Assembly: GCA_964535715.1 (NCBI GenBank)
Contig: CAZHUO010000018.1
Coordinates: 1 to 30,909, forward strand
Reading direction: 5' to 3'
DNA length: 30,909 bases
Source: CAZCCC01 sp964535715
Lineage (GTDB): Bacteria > Patescibacteriota > Patescibacteriia > Buchananbacterales > UBA6539
The notes below the pieces were generated by a model. The model saw only the letters and a list, made by a program, of their open reading frames with translations. It ran no database searches and had not been told where the DNA came from. The translations under genes were made by a program, and so were the position numbers. Within the stretch, counting starts at the first letter, position 1, and every line of letters begins with the position of its first letter. Positions 7,623 to 14,483 of this stretch are shown here, piece by piece.

Positions 7623-7643
7623 ATAAAAGTTAATTGTTTACAA
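7615..7643 (-). promoter_or_regulatory. Divergent promoter of the winged-helix operon
   Basis: TTGTAA (7638-7643), 17-bp spacer, TATACT (7615-7620) on the minus strand. The -10 elements of the two divergent promoters overlap (7615-7620 and 7617-7622), so polymerase binding should be mutually exclusive. Confidence 0.55.
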
Positions 7644-7648
7644 ATTAA

Positions 7649-9934
7649 ATGGAATATCTAGAGCCAAAAATTAACCAGTTGATTGCGGAAAAGCCTGGCC
7701 GACAAAAAAAAATTATCCGTTCATTTGAGACAAAACCGACAAAAAGCTTAGCAGCGAAATTCGGAAAAATTTTCGGTTTGATTGAAATCGAATCAAGCGA
7801 TTCACAAACCGAAAAGCTTGTTGATTTGATTATTGACGACATTAAAAATAATTACTATTACCCTCAAAATATAAGTGATGAAAATATTTCAGATATTAAC
7901 ATAAGCAGCCATTTTGAGTCAGCCTTAAAAAAGACCAATATCAGCATTGCGTCTTTTTTAGAAAGCGAACAAATTACAGTTGATTTGGATAAAGTTAACA
8001 TTTTTATTGCAATTTGCAACGGCAGTGACATTCATTTTACATTAACCGGTAAATTGGGAATAATCCTTTTATATAACATTTCACCAATAAACTACAAAAT
8101 AATCGACGTTTTAGATACAATATCAAACAATTGGACCGTCGCTGACCCGCTTAAATTTTTTTCCCAGGTCATTAGCGGAAAAATAAGGCAAAGAGACATA
8201 CTATTTATATCAACAGACAATATATTAGATTACTTTTCATTGGAGAAAATAAAAAATATAATCACAAAGGATTCGCCGTCTGAAGGAATAGCCAATTTTA
8301 AAAAACTACTTGACAACATCAATTCCCAAGAAAATTTCGGAGCAATAATATTAGAGCTTGCAAAAACCGTTTTGCCTGTAAAAAGGCCGACTCAAGATAA
8401 TAAGGAATTTAGCTATAAAATGGCGGCGCAGAAAGACTCAATCAAAGAGCTGCTTAATACCGAAAATGAAACCCAAAAGCTTCTAACCCCGTCGGCAATT
8501 CCGGAAATAAAAAAATATGCTAAACTATTAACGAATTCAATAAAAAATAATTTTGGCAAAATTAAAAAAAATACCAATAGATTTTATTATGACAAAAAAG
8601 TCGCCTTTAAAAAACCACTGGAAAAAATAGCCAACAACGGATTAGGACAGATTAAAAATTTACCTTTTATTAGGCCAGCTGTAAATTTAAGCCCAATAAA
8701 ATCATTTATCAAAAAAATAACCGATTTTATAAAGAATTCACGAATTTGGCCAAAATTTTCTTCTATATTAAAAAAAATATTTGGCGGACTTATTATCAAA
8801 TTTAAAAGGCTCCCGGCTTCAAGCAGAATACTACTAGTAATAACTTTGATACTTTCAGTGCTTTTTTCGCAAAGCATTTTTTGGCTTAATCGAAATAATA
8901 ATGAATCGGAAAAATCTGAAAAAATTAATCAAATGATAGTTGACATTGAAGACAAAAAAAACGATGCCGAATCAAGCTTGATTTATCGTGATGAAAATCA
9001 GGCTCGCACCCTACTTATTGAAGCGAAAAATTTATTGCTTGGTTTAGATAATCCGCCGGAAAAATCTCAAAAAGAAAAAATTAAAACATTACTTGAAGGC
9101 ATTAACAATAAATTAAACGAATTGCAGCATTTAACAATAATTGAAAACCCGCTTTTAATTGCCAATTTATCAGACTTTAACTCACAAGCCAATGTTGGTT
9201 CAACCCTAACAATAATGAAAGACAATTTGTATGTTCAAAATCAATCAAATCAATCGATTTTTAAAGTCAGCGTTGAAAATAAAAATGCGTCTGAAATTAA
9301 AATGCCATCAAATTTCGGAAAAATACATCTAGCGGCAGCTGTAAATGAAAAAGAAATATTTTTCTTAAATGAATCTAAAACCTCATTTTCTTTTGATATC
9401 GAAAAAGAATCAGTTTCTGACACCAAGGTCAGTATAAATAACAATTCAAATATTATCGATATTGCCTCATATAATGAAAAAATATATTTTCTTGATTCGG
9501 GCAACAGTCAGATTTACCGTTATTCAAAGATATCAGGTTTTTATGGCAACCAGACTAACTGGCTGAAGCAGGAAATAGATTTAAAAAATACAAAATCAAT
9601 TGCCATAGACGGCTTTGTATATACCATTAACGAAAATGGTGAAATAATTCAGATGCTTAACGGCAAAAAAACCGACTTCAAGTCTGGACTGATTTATCCT
9701 GAAATAATAAAAGCCTCAAAAATAAGAACAAGCGACACTTCAAAATACTTATATATACTCGATTCGGCAACAAAAAGAATTATCATAATAGACAAAGACG
9801 GCAAGCTGGCAATTCAATATAGTTCTGATAAATTCGATAATTTAAAAGATTTTGTATTCAACGAAGAAAAAAAAGAAATATACATCCTAAACGGAAATTC
9901 AATATTCAGCATTCCTGCGGATTTTATCAAATAA
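7649..9934 (+). CDS. Membrane protein: PP2C-like domain, TM helix, coiled coil, beta-propeller-like domain
   Basis: This 761-aa protein has no obvious named family. Residues ~30-240 resemble a PPM/PP2C phosphatase. The stretch DILFISTDNILDYFSLEKI (183-201) matches the family's 'D..L..TDGL.d..s..ei' strand-helix and VNIFIAICNGSDIHFTLTG (116-134) fits the central sheet, but the metal-binding DGxGG motif is not seen, so it may be a pseudophosphatase. A basic, proline-containing linker (~260-390) leads to one transmembrane helix (392-413), then a charged coiled coil (420-495). Residues ~505-761 have repeated beta-strand units with phrases such as IYFLDSGNSQIYRYS and LYILDSATKRIIIID, typical of propeller blades. 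Topology would put the propeller outside the cell. It has its own promoter and terminator and is one of only two complete plus-strand genes. Confidence 0.7.
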   Translation: MEYLEPKINQLIAEKPGRQKKIIRSFETKPTKSLAAKFGKIFGLIEIESSDSQTEKLVDLIIDDIKNNYYYPQNISDENISDINISSHFESALKKTNISIASFLESEQITVDLDKVNIFIAICNGSDIHFTLTGKLGIILLYNISPINYKIIDVLDTISNNWTVADPLKFFSQVISGKIRQRDILFISTDNILDYFSLEKIKNIITKDSPSEGIANFKKLLDNINSQENFGAIILELAKTVLPVKRPTQDNKEFSYKMAAQKDSIKELLNTENETQKLLTPSAIPEIKKYAKLLTNSIKNNFGKIKKNTNRFYYDKKVAFKKPLEKIANNGLGQIKNLPFIRPAVNLSPIKSFIKKITDFIKNSRIWPKFSSILKKIFGGLIIKFKRLPASSRILLVITLILSVLFSQSIFWLNRNNNESEKSEKINQMIVDIEDKKNDAESSLIYRDENQARTLLIEAKNLLLGLDNPPEKSQKEKIKTLLEGINNKLNELQHLTIIENPLLIANLSDFNSQANVGSTLTIMKDNLYVQNQSNQSIFKVSVENKNASEIKMPSNFGKIHLAAAVNEKEIFFLNESKTSFSFDIEKESVSDTKVSINNNSNIIDIASYNEKIYFLDSGNSQIYRYSKISGFYGNQTNWLKQEIDLKNTKSIAIDGFVYTINENGEIIQMLNGKKTDFKSGLIYPEIIKASKIRTSDTSKYLYILDSATKRIIIIDKDGKLAIQYSSDKFDNLKDFVFNEEKKEIYILNGNSIFSIPADFIK

Positions 9935-9936
9935 TT

Positions 9937-9981
9937 TAATATAAAAAAACAGCCCATCTAGAAAGGCTGTTTTTTATATTA
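9937..9981. terminator. Bidirectional terminator between the 761-aa gene and rplL
   Basis: An 11-bp stem, A-run plus CAGCC (ending at 9954) with GGCTG plus T-run (starting at 9965), and a 10-nt loop; pairing can extend through flanking TAATAT/ATATTA with one bulged base. It serves both converging genes. Confidence 0.85.
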
Positions 9982-9986
9982 GAAAA

Positions 9987-10388
9987 TTATTTCAATGTAA
10001 CTTTTGCACCGGCTTCTTCTAGAGTCTTTTTTATCTTTTCCGCTTCTTCTTTTTTAACGGATTCTTTGACCATTTTCGGGGCACCATCAACTAAATCTTT
10101 GGCTTCCTTTAATCCAAGCTCAGTGATTGTCCTTACAGCTTTAATTACTCCGATTTTATTGTCGCCGGCCGAAGTCAGTTCGACGTTAAATTCGGTTTTT
10201 TCTTCAACGGCGGCAGCGGCTCCTGGCGCTTGTGCAAATGCGGCAACAGGAGCGGCGGCAGAAACGCCGAATTTTTCCTCCAAAATTTTTACCAATTCAG
10301 CTAAATCAATCACCGACATTTTTTCAATTTCTCCGACTAGTGACTTGAATTTTTCGGGAATTACAAGTTCTTTTTTTTCTTCTGACAT
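9987..10388 (-). CDS. rplL: 50S ribosomal protein L7/L12
   Basis: Stalk protein that recruits translational GTPases. The N-terminal dimerisation helix region (MSVIDLAELVKILEEKFGV) is followed by an Ala/Pro hinge (AAAPVAAFAQAPGAAAA) and the C-terminal domain with the conserved KIGVIKAVR, LGLKEAKDLVDGAP and EEAEKIKKTLEEAGAKV blocks. Length 133 aa, slightly above the usual ~120. It has a rare clear Shine-Dalgarno (AAGGAG at 10397-10402, 8 nt before ATG), fitting the need for several L12 copies per L10. It follows rplJ after 51 nt containing a small hairpin. Confidence 0.98.
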   Translation of the reverse strand: MSEEKKELVIPEKFKSLVGEIEKMSVIDLAELVKILEEKFGVSAAAPVAAFAQAPGAAAAVEEKTEFNVELTSAGDNKIGVIKAVRTITELGLKEAKDLVDGAPKMVKESVKKEEAEKIKKTLEEAGAKVTLK

Positions 10389-10404
10389 AATTTTATTCTC
10401 CTTT

Positions 10405-10425
10405 AAAACTCTAAATATGAGTTTT
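10405..10425 (-). other. Intergenic hairpin between rplJ and rplL
   Basis: A 7-bp stem AAAACTC/GAGTTTT (10405-10411 with 10419-10425, 7-nt loop) lies immediately upstream of the rplL Shine-Dalgarno. It has no T-run, so it is more likely an RNA-stability or processing element than a terminator. Confidence 0.45.
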
Positions 10426-10439
10426 GATTTTTAATTATA

Positions 10440-10964
10440 TTAATTTTTAGTATCTTTAACAGCATTTAAAACATACAGCAGGCTTTTTAAATTCCCGGAA
10501 AGCACATTTACAAATCCTGAAACTGGAGCTTTAATTGAACCGACAACCATTGCAAGCAGCTGATCTTTTGAAGGCAGTTTGGATAATTCAATCACTTTTA
10601 CCTCATCGATGAATTTGCCTTCTATTACTCCGCCTATGGCTTTTAAAGATCCATGGCTTTTTGCAAATTCTTGAATAATTCTGGCCGGCGCGACTTCATC
10701 ATTGAAACCCAATACTGTTGCCACCTCGCCGTCGAATTCCTTAGGATTAATATCGGATATTCCCGACTGCTTAAAAGCAAAGCCCATCAATGTCTTTTTG
10801 GCAACCAAATAGCCGATTCCTTCCTGGCGACATTTTTTTCTCAGCTCTTCAATCTCTTTTACTTTAAGGCCCTTAAAATTAATAAAAATCAATGATTTTG
10901 ATTCTTTAATTTTTTCAACTAAATCATTAATTGCTGTTTCTTTTTGTTGCTTAGTTTTTGGCAT
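10440..10964 (-). CDS. rplJ: 50S ribosomal protein L10
   Basis: Base of the ribosomal stalk that binds 23S rRNA and anchors L12 dimers. Typical blocks are the N-terminal K-Q-K-rich helix, SKSLIFINFKGLKVKEIEELRKKCR (family: 'vv.ny.glt..e...lR'), YLVAKKTLMGFAF and APARIIQEFAKSH, and the C-terminal helix that binds L12 (LLYVLNAVKDTKN). Length 174 aa is normal. Its own leader (11033-11142) carries an L10-type autoregulatory structure. No Shine-Dalgarno is visible; instead a TTAGCTG tandem repeat (10970-10990) sits directly before the start codon. Confidence 0.97.
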   Translation of the reverse strand: MPKTKQQKETAINDLVEKIKESKSLIFINFKGLKVKEIEELRKKCRQEGIGYLVAKKTLMGFAFKQSGISDINPKEFDGEVATVLGFNDEVAPARIIQEFAKSHGSLKAIGGVIEGKFIDEVKVIELSKLPSKDQLLAMVVGSIKAPVSGFVNVLSGNLKSLLYVLNAVKDTKN

Positions 10965-10969
10965 ATTAT

Positions 10970-10990
10970 TTAGCTGTTAGCTGTTAGCTT
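10970..10990 (+). repeat. Three tandem TTAGCTG heptamers before rplJ
   Basis: TTAGCTG (10970-10976), TTAGCTG (10977-10983), TTAGCTT (10984-10990) on the plus strand, 6 nt upstream of the rplJ start codon, where a ribosome-binding site would be expected. Confidence 0.6.
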
Positions 10991-11032
10991 ATATTTTTTA
11001 GAAAGTATACAAAATACAAGTTAAAAACCAAC

Positions 11033-11055
11033 AAAAAAATGTGGCTTACACCACA
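11033..11055 (-). terminator. Attenuator terminator in the L10 leader
   Basis: On the minus strand TGTGGT-GTAA-GCCACA forms a six-pair stem (last pair U-G) with a GNRA-type GTAA tetraloop, followed by seven T (complement of 11033-11039). Its 5' arm is the same DNA as the 3' arm of leader helix P1. Confidence 0.75.
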
Positions 11056-11142
11056 GTTTATGAGTCAAAAAACTCTTTTTACCTGCATTGGGCTAGCTTT
11101 TTGCTAATTTAAGCGATATATTTTGCCCCAATGGTCTGTGGT
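11040..11142 (-). ncRNA. L10 leader (ribosomal protein L10 autoregulatory RNA)
   Basis: The minus-strand transcript has closing helix P1 (ACCACAG, rc of 11136-11142, with CTGTGGT, rc of 11050-11056), then ATTGGG/CCCAAT (11127-11132 with 11087-11092), an inner TAGC/GCTA stem and the AATGCAGGT segment after it. The flanking CCACAG...CTGTGG helix and the CxxxxxAGGT-like strand resemble the L10 leader family found before rplJ in many bacteria. The position between the rplJ promoter and rplJ is as expected. Confidence 0.8.
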
Positions 11143-11166
11143 TAAATAAATATTTTTACTAATTTA

Positions 11167-11194
11167 AGTATAGCAAAATTCAAAAAAATGTCAA
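11167..11194 (-). promoter_or_regulatory. Promoter of rplJ-rplL
   Basis: TTGACA (11189-11194), 16-bp spacer, TATACT (11167-11172), with an extended -10 TGC directly before it. The start should be near 11160, about 18 nt before the L10 leader P1 helix. Confidence 0.8.
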
Positions 11195-11220
11195 GAAAAA
11201 AGAGAGTAAATCATACTCTC
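11195..11220 (-). terminator. Terminator overlapping the end of the 79-aa gene
   Basis: A 7-bp stem GAGAGTA/TACTCTC (11202-11208 with 11214-11220) is followed by TTTTTTC on the minus strand. The TGA stop codon of the 79-aa gene (11211-11213) lies in its loop, and the rplJ -35 element begins at the next base after the T-run. Confidence 0.75.
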
Positions 11221-11450
11221 CTGACTATAGCCTCTGACGATATTTGATCGCAGTCTTTTTCATCAACCCAAATAGAGTTGTTTGAATTTTCACCAACCAC
11301 AATAATACAGTATTGTCTTAATCCGCTAAAACTGCGGAAATCAACTATTTCTACCCTCTTGAAGACGCCATCAATTTTAACCATTACGTGTTGGCGCAAA
11401 GCAAGGTTTGCTTCTTTTGAATAATGCATTCTTGATGCCACTGCTTCCAT
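11211..11450 (-). CDS. Small hypothetical protein (79 aa)
   Basis: I do not recognise a family. The protein is soluble-looking with no signal or membrane segment: a short N-terminal part (MEAVASRMHYSKEANL), then strands such as HVMVKIDGVFKRVEIVDF and QYCIIVVGE, suggesting a small beta-rich fold. Expression signals are unusually strong for this genome: a promoter at 11508-11536, a GGAGGA Shine-Dalgarno (11457-11462, 6 nt before ATG) and its own terminator overlapping the stop. It is therefore a monocistronic, probably highly expressed gene between UMP kinase and rplJ. A nucleic-acid-binding or ribosome-associated role would fit, but nothing in the sequence proves it. Confidence 0.75.
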   Translation of the reverse strand: MEAVASRMHYSKEANLALRQHVMVKIDGVFKRVEIVDFRSFSGLRQYCIIVVGENSNNSIWVDEKDCDQISSEAIVRRV

Positions 11451-11507
11451 TTTGAGTCCTCCGCTAGTTTTTTATGGCTTAATTATAAGAACAAAAAGAA
11501 CAACAAT

Positions 11508-11536
11508 ATAATACACAAAAAAATATTTTCTGTCAA
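11508..11536 (-). promoter_or_regulatory. Promoter of the 79-aa gene
   Basis: TTGACA (11531-11536), 17-bp spacer, TATTAT (11508-11513) on the minus strand. The -35 begins 3 bp from the UMP kinase stop codon. Confidence 0.7.
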
Positions 11537-11538
11537 GA

Positions 11539-12219
11539 TTAAGAAATTAATGTTCCGCTGTAAGCTTTGTTTTCCAAAAATTTCTTTAAGTTAGATAAAT
11601 TAGTTCCCTTCATTACTATAAGATCTATATCTGACTTGTAAGCCAGCTTGCTTGCAACCGGATCAAATGGCCAATGAGCGCCTGGAACGTATTTATTGCC
11701 GACAATTTTCAAAAACTTCCTCCAGCTTAATTTTTTCTGGGGTTTGGCATTTTTATATTGAAGCGGATTTTTGTCATAAACATAAGATATGTTGGAAAGA
11801 TTTATAACTGTTTTTGCACCAAAGGTAATGGCAGCCAAAACCGCATCCTTATCCGAAGAAGAACCAGGCTTAAAACCGGCGCCAACTATGATTTTTCTTT
11901 TTGTACTGATTTTTTTTGTCGGATCATTTAAAATACTTTCATAAGCAGTATCACCAAAAATCGCCGAAACCAATTCAGCATTCAGCTTGGTTGCGCCAAT
12001 TCCCACCCAGTCCAAATCGTCTCTGGAAACTTTTGGATTAATATCTCTGGCAGACTTTTGGTAATAACGCGCCGTATTTCCCCCGCCACAAACCAATATT
12101 ACCCGGTTGCCTTTTTTTATATAATCCAAAATCAACTTCTTAAACTTTTTTAAAAAATTGATATCAATGCCATCAGGGGCAATTAACGATCCACCCAGAG
12201 ACATTACAATAGTTTTCAT
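11539..12219 (-). CDS. pyrH: UMP kinase, archaeal-like type
   Basis: Amino-acid-kinase-fold enzyme phosphorylating UMP to UDP. The N-terminal MSLGGSLIAPDGIDINFL, VILVCGGGNTARYYQ, DWVGIGATKLNAELV and VGAGFKPGSSSDKDAVLAA blocks are those of UMP kinases. The WxGIxATxLNAELV arrangement and short length (226 aa) look more like archaeal than typical bacterial PyrH, which is also reported for several CPR lineages. The substrate region ends with GAHWPFDPVASKLA and the usual DLIVMKGTNL strand. It stands alone, with the inverted-repeat element upstream (12245-12349) and the promoter of the 79-aa gene abutting its stop. The archaeal affinity is by motif and needs a tree. Confidence 0.9.
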   Translation of the reverse strand: MKTIVMSLGGSLIAPDGIDINFLKKFKKLILDYIKKGNRVILVCGGGNTARYYQKSARDINPKVSRDDLDWVGIGATKLNAELVSAIFGDTAYESILNDPTKKISTKRKIIVGAGFKPGSSSDKDAVLAAITFGAKTVINLSNISYVYDKNPLQYKNAKPQKKLSWRKFLKIVGNKYVPGAHWPFDPVASKLAYKSDIDLIVMKGTNLSNLKKFLENKAYSGTLIS

Positions 12220-12244
12220 AACAAGTAAATAAAGAATTAAGTAA

Positions 12245-12349
12245 ACCCCGCACCTATTTTACTTATTAATCTGTAAATAAATTTAAAATTTTCATTAAAT
12301 AATATAGATTGGTCAAAAATAACGGTCATCAGTAAAATAGGTGCGGGGT
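12245..12349. repeat. Inverted-repeat element, copy 1
   Basis: Perfect 19-bp inverted arms (12245-12263 with 12331-12349, ACCCCGCACCTATTTTACT) enclose 67 AT-rich bases. The inner 14 bases GCACCTATTTTACT are shared with copy 2 (14323-14428). A short direct repeat AATTAAG flanks it (12235-12241, 12351-12357), a possible target duplication. There is no coding potential. Confidence 0.8.
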
Positions 12350-12352
12350 AAA

Positions 12353-12730
12353 TTAAGCGAGATAAGTATTATTCTTTTGACTTTCCATCCACCCATGCAA
12401 TATTTTACCAGCTTCATCAAAATAATCTTTAATATCCATATACTGATCTTCATTAATATATTTTAAATCATATGCAATTAATAATTGATATTTAACTTCT
12501 TCTAATGATGCTTCAGCTATATTATAGAAATGCAGACTATCTTTGACTGATAATCTTTTAAATCCTTCGACAATATTAGAAGCAACTGATACAACTGCTC
12601 TTCTTAGCTAACTAGATAAGCCATATCTCTCAAATGATGGAAAAAAATTTGTTAGCTGATAAACTTGCAAAACCAATTTATGAGATTTCTGCCAGGCTAA
12701 AATGTCATTAAATGTTTTAATTTGCGACAT
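12353..12730 (-). pseudogene. Four-helix bundle (S23 / IVS-type) protein broken by one amber codon
   Basis: Reading the minus strand from ATG (12730) gives an unbroken 125-codon frame except for a single TAG at codon 41 (12608-12610), ending at TAA (12353-12355). The product begins MSQIKTFNDILAWQKSHKL and continues after the TAG with LRRAVVSVASNIVEGF and LEEVKYQLLIAYDL, which are the hallmarks of the '23S rRNA-intervening-sequence / four helix bundle' family (consensus 'L..QlrRAa.Si.sNIaEG'). The TAG replaces the position where the family usually has glutamine, so one C-to-T change (CAG to TAG) explains it. Everything else is intact, so the lesion is recent, a sequencing error, or suppressed. 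Inverted-repeat copy 1 lies 3 bp past the stop codon. Confidence 0.85.
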
Positions 12731-12796
12731 ACTATTTTTTATTATTTATTAGTATGCGCTATGTTGATTTAACCTAATCCTTAATTTACTTAATTC

Positions 12797-13825
12797 TTAT
12801 TTATAATACTTCACCTTAGCTGCCACATGTTCATCATGCGTTTTACTGTAAATCACTTTTCCTTCTGGTGTAGTCAAAAAATAATAATATTCGTTTTTTA
12901 TCGGATAAATTGCAGCTATTATTGCTGACATCCCTGGATTACATATTGGTCCGGGAGGCAGTCCTTTGTATTTATAAGTGTTATAAAGGTTGTCGGTTTG
13001 CAAATCCTTTCCGGAAGATCTGGCAACGCTTTTTCCAGTTACATAATTCACAGTAGAATCAGCTTGAAGTGGCATTCCGATTTTAAGCCTTTTATAAAAA
13101 ATATCAGCAACCATCTTGCGATCGTAGTCGGTTGATACTTCTTTTTCCAAAATTGAAGCCAAGGTCAAAATCTCATGAATTGACTTATCCTGATTTTCAA
13201 TTTCTTGCCGCAAATCAGAAGTCAATTTAATATCAAAATTATCAAGCAATTTTCTTACAATATCCGAAATAGAAGAATCGCGGTAGACATTATAAGTGTC
13301 AGGAAATAAGTACCCTTCTAAATCAGCATTTTTTGGACGGCTATTTAAAAAATCATAATCGTCCCACCAATCAGCTTTTTTCTGAACTACATCAAAAAAA
13401 TCTTTCTGCTCCGAAATGCCTTTTTCTTCAAGATAGGCGGCAAATTTATTGTTGTTCCAACCCTCAATAAATTTCAGGGTAATTTCTTTGCTTGTACCGG
13501 CACCACGGCTTAATATTTGAGATATTTCCTTTAAATTAAGATTTTTAGTCAACAGATATTCCCCATCTTGCAAGCGGCTGCTGATGGCATTTTTCCAAGT
13601 ATAAAGCTGAAATACGTAAGAATTTCTTATCAGACCGGCCTTAGTTAATTCTTGGCTTATTTTTGTGCTTCCCCAGCCCTTTTGAACAACAAAATTAATT
13701 ATCTGGCTATTGTCTGAAATGGGAATGTTTATATTATACCAATAATAAAAATAACCGCAGGCGATAAACAAAGCCAGCAAAAACAAAAAAATACTTATTT
13801 TTTTCATTTTTCTGAATAAAAACAT
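12797..13825 (-). CDS. mltG: Endolytic murein transglycosylase MltG (YceG-like)
   Basis: Membrane-anchored lytic transglycosylase that cuts nascent glycan strands and so sets their length. One N-terminal TM helix (about 9-28) precedes a LysM-like region (VVQKGWGSTKISQELTKAGLI) and the YceG catalytic domain. Visible family motifs are GYLFPDTY (171-178), LASILEKEV (222-230, with the catalytic Glu), RLKIGMPLQADSTVNY (246-261) and YNTYKYKGLPPGPICNPG (281-298). At 342 aa it is complete. Translation might instead begin at Met7 (13807), just before the TM helix. It follows the cytidylyltransferase-like gene after 8 nt and works in the same pathway as murF, ftsI and uppP in this window. Confidence 0.95.
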   Translation of the reverse strand: MFLFRKMKKISIFLFLLALFIACGYFYYWYNINIPISDNSQIINFVVQKGWGSTKISQELTKAGLIRNSYVFQLYTWKNAISSRLQDGEYLLTKNLNLKEISQILSRGAGTSKEITLKFIEGWNNNKFAAYLEEKGISEQKDFFDVVQKKADWWDDYDFLNSRPKNADLEGYLFPDTYNVYRDSSISDIVRKLLDNFDIKLTSDLRQEIENQDKSIHEILTLASILEKEVSTDYDRKMVADIFYKRLKIGMPLQADSTVNYVTGKSVARSSGKDLQTDNLYNTYKYKGLPPGPICNPGMSAIIAAIYPIKNEYYYFLTTPEGKVIYSKTHDEHVAAKVKYYK

Positions 13826-13833
13826 TAATTAAA

Positions 13834-14271
13834 TCATTCTACACCTAAAAGCTTATTAATATTCGAGCTGGAGTTTGGCTTATCGTTTCCACCAACACCA
13901 AAAATCATTTCAATATTGTTTCTTTTGCAGATATCGGTTTCAGGAATTGCCTTTTCTGAATCCCTATCACCGCCATTGGCAAAAATAAGCTTTTCACCCA
14001 GGTATTTTTTAGCAATCATTTCCAAAGTCTTGCATTGAGTTTTGTCTTCATCTATTGACAAAATTGTTTCATCAACATAGCAGATTGCTTTGACTATTTC
14101 CAGCCTTTCATTTTCCTCCATAATAATCTTTCCTTTTTTAATCAGCTGCTGTTTGTCATTATTTACCACGGCAACCAAGTAATCGCCAATTTCTTTGGCA
14201 GCCTTAAGGAGTCTAATATGTCCAATATGAACCGGGTTAAAATAACCGCTGATAATAACAATTTTTTTCAT
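13834..14271 (-). CDS. Cytidylyltransferase-like nucleotidyltransferase
   Basis: HIGH-superfamily nucleotidyltransferase of 145 aa. The N-terminal GYFNPVHIGHIRLLKAAK carries the HIGH motif (15-18); KGKIIMEENERLEIVKAI and FANGGDRDSEKAIPETDICKRN match the family's R/E contact strand and 'GGDR' turn. It is closest in style to glycerol-3-phosphate, ethanolamine-phosphate or heptose-1-phosphate (RfaE C-terminal type) transferases, which make CDP- or ADP-activated head groups or sugars. The usual C-terminal ISTT/ISSS signature appears only as a weak NSSSNIN. A role in lipid or surface-sugar activation is inference. It is probably co-transcribed with mltG; repeat copy 2 lies upstream. Confidence 0.8.
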   Translation of the reverse strand: MKKIVIISGYFNPVHIGHIRLLKAAKEIGDYLVAVVNNDKQQLIKKGKIIMEENERLEIVKAICYVDETILSIDEDKTQCKTLEMIAKKYLGEKLIFANGGDRDSEKAIPETDICKRNNIEMIFGVGGNDKPNSSSNINKLLGVE

Positions 14272-14322
14272 AAATTTATTTTATGCATATATGGTTTGAC
14301 AATAAAGGGTATTGACCTCGGA

Positions 14323-14428
14323 GTCTTGCACCTATTTTACTGATTACTGTTTAGGTTAAATAATCTACTTTATACTGCATAAAAAATTAATCTTGAAAAA
14401 TGATTGATGAGTAAAATAGGTGCAAGAC
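14323..14428. repeat. Inverted-repeat element, copy 2
   Basis: Perfect 19-bp inverted arms (14323-14341 with 14410-14428, GTCTTGCACCTATTTTACT) enclose 68 bases. The inner 14 bases equal those of copy 1; the outer five differ (GTCTT against ACCCC), but both arms changed together so pairing is kept. CTCG occurs on both sides (14317-14320, 14430-14433). This element fills most of the 212-bp gap between the cytidylyltransferase-like gene and uppP. An 8-bp inverted repeat (AAAATAAG, 14460-14467 with 14483-14490) spans the uppP stop and may act as a weak terminator. Confidence 0.8.
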
Positions 14429-14483
14429 ACTCGACTTACGCCGCCAATAATATCCTATCAAAATAAGCGCTTTTAGGCAATCC

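Noticed and set aside
12245..12349. Inverted repeat copy 1 as an ordinary transcription terminator
   Set aside because: The stem is long enough, but the loop is 67 nt and neither side has a T-run; the same structure recurs elsewhere, so a repeat element fits better.
12608..12610. Amber codon read as an amino acid throughout the genome
   Set aside because: ftsI ends naturally at TAG (1460-1462), and the other genes end at ordinary stops, so local mutation is simpler than recoding.
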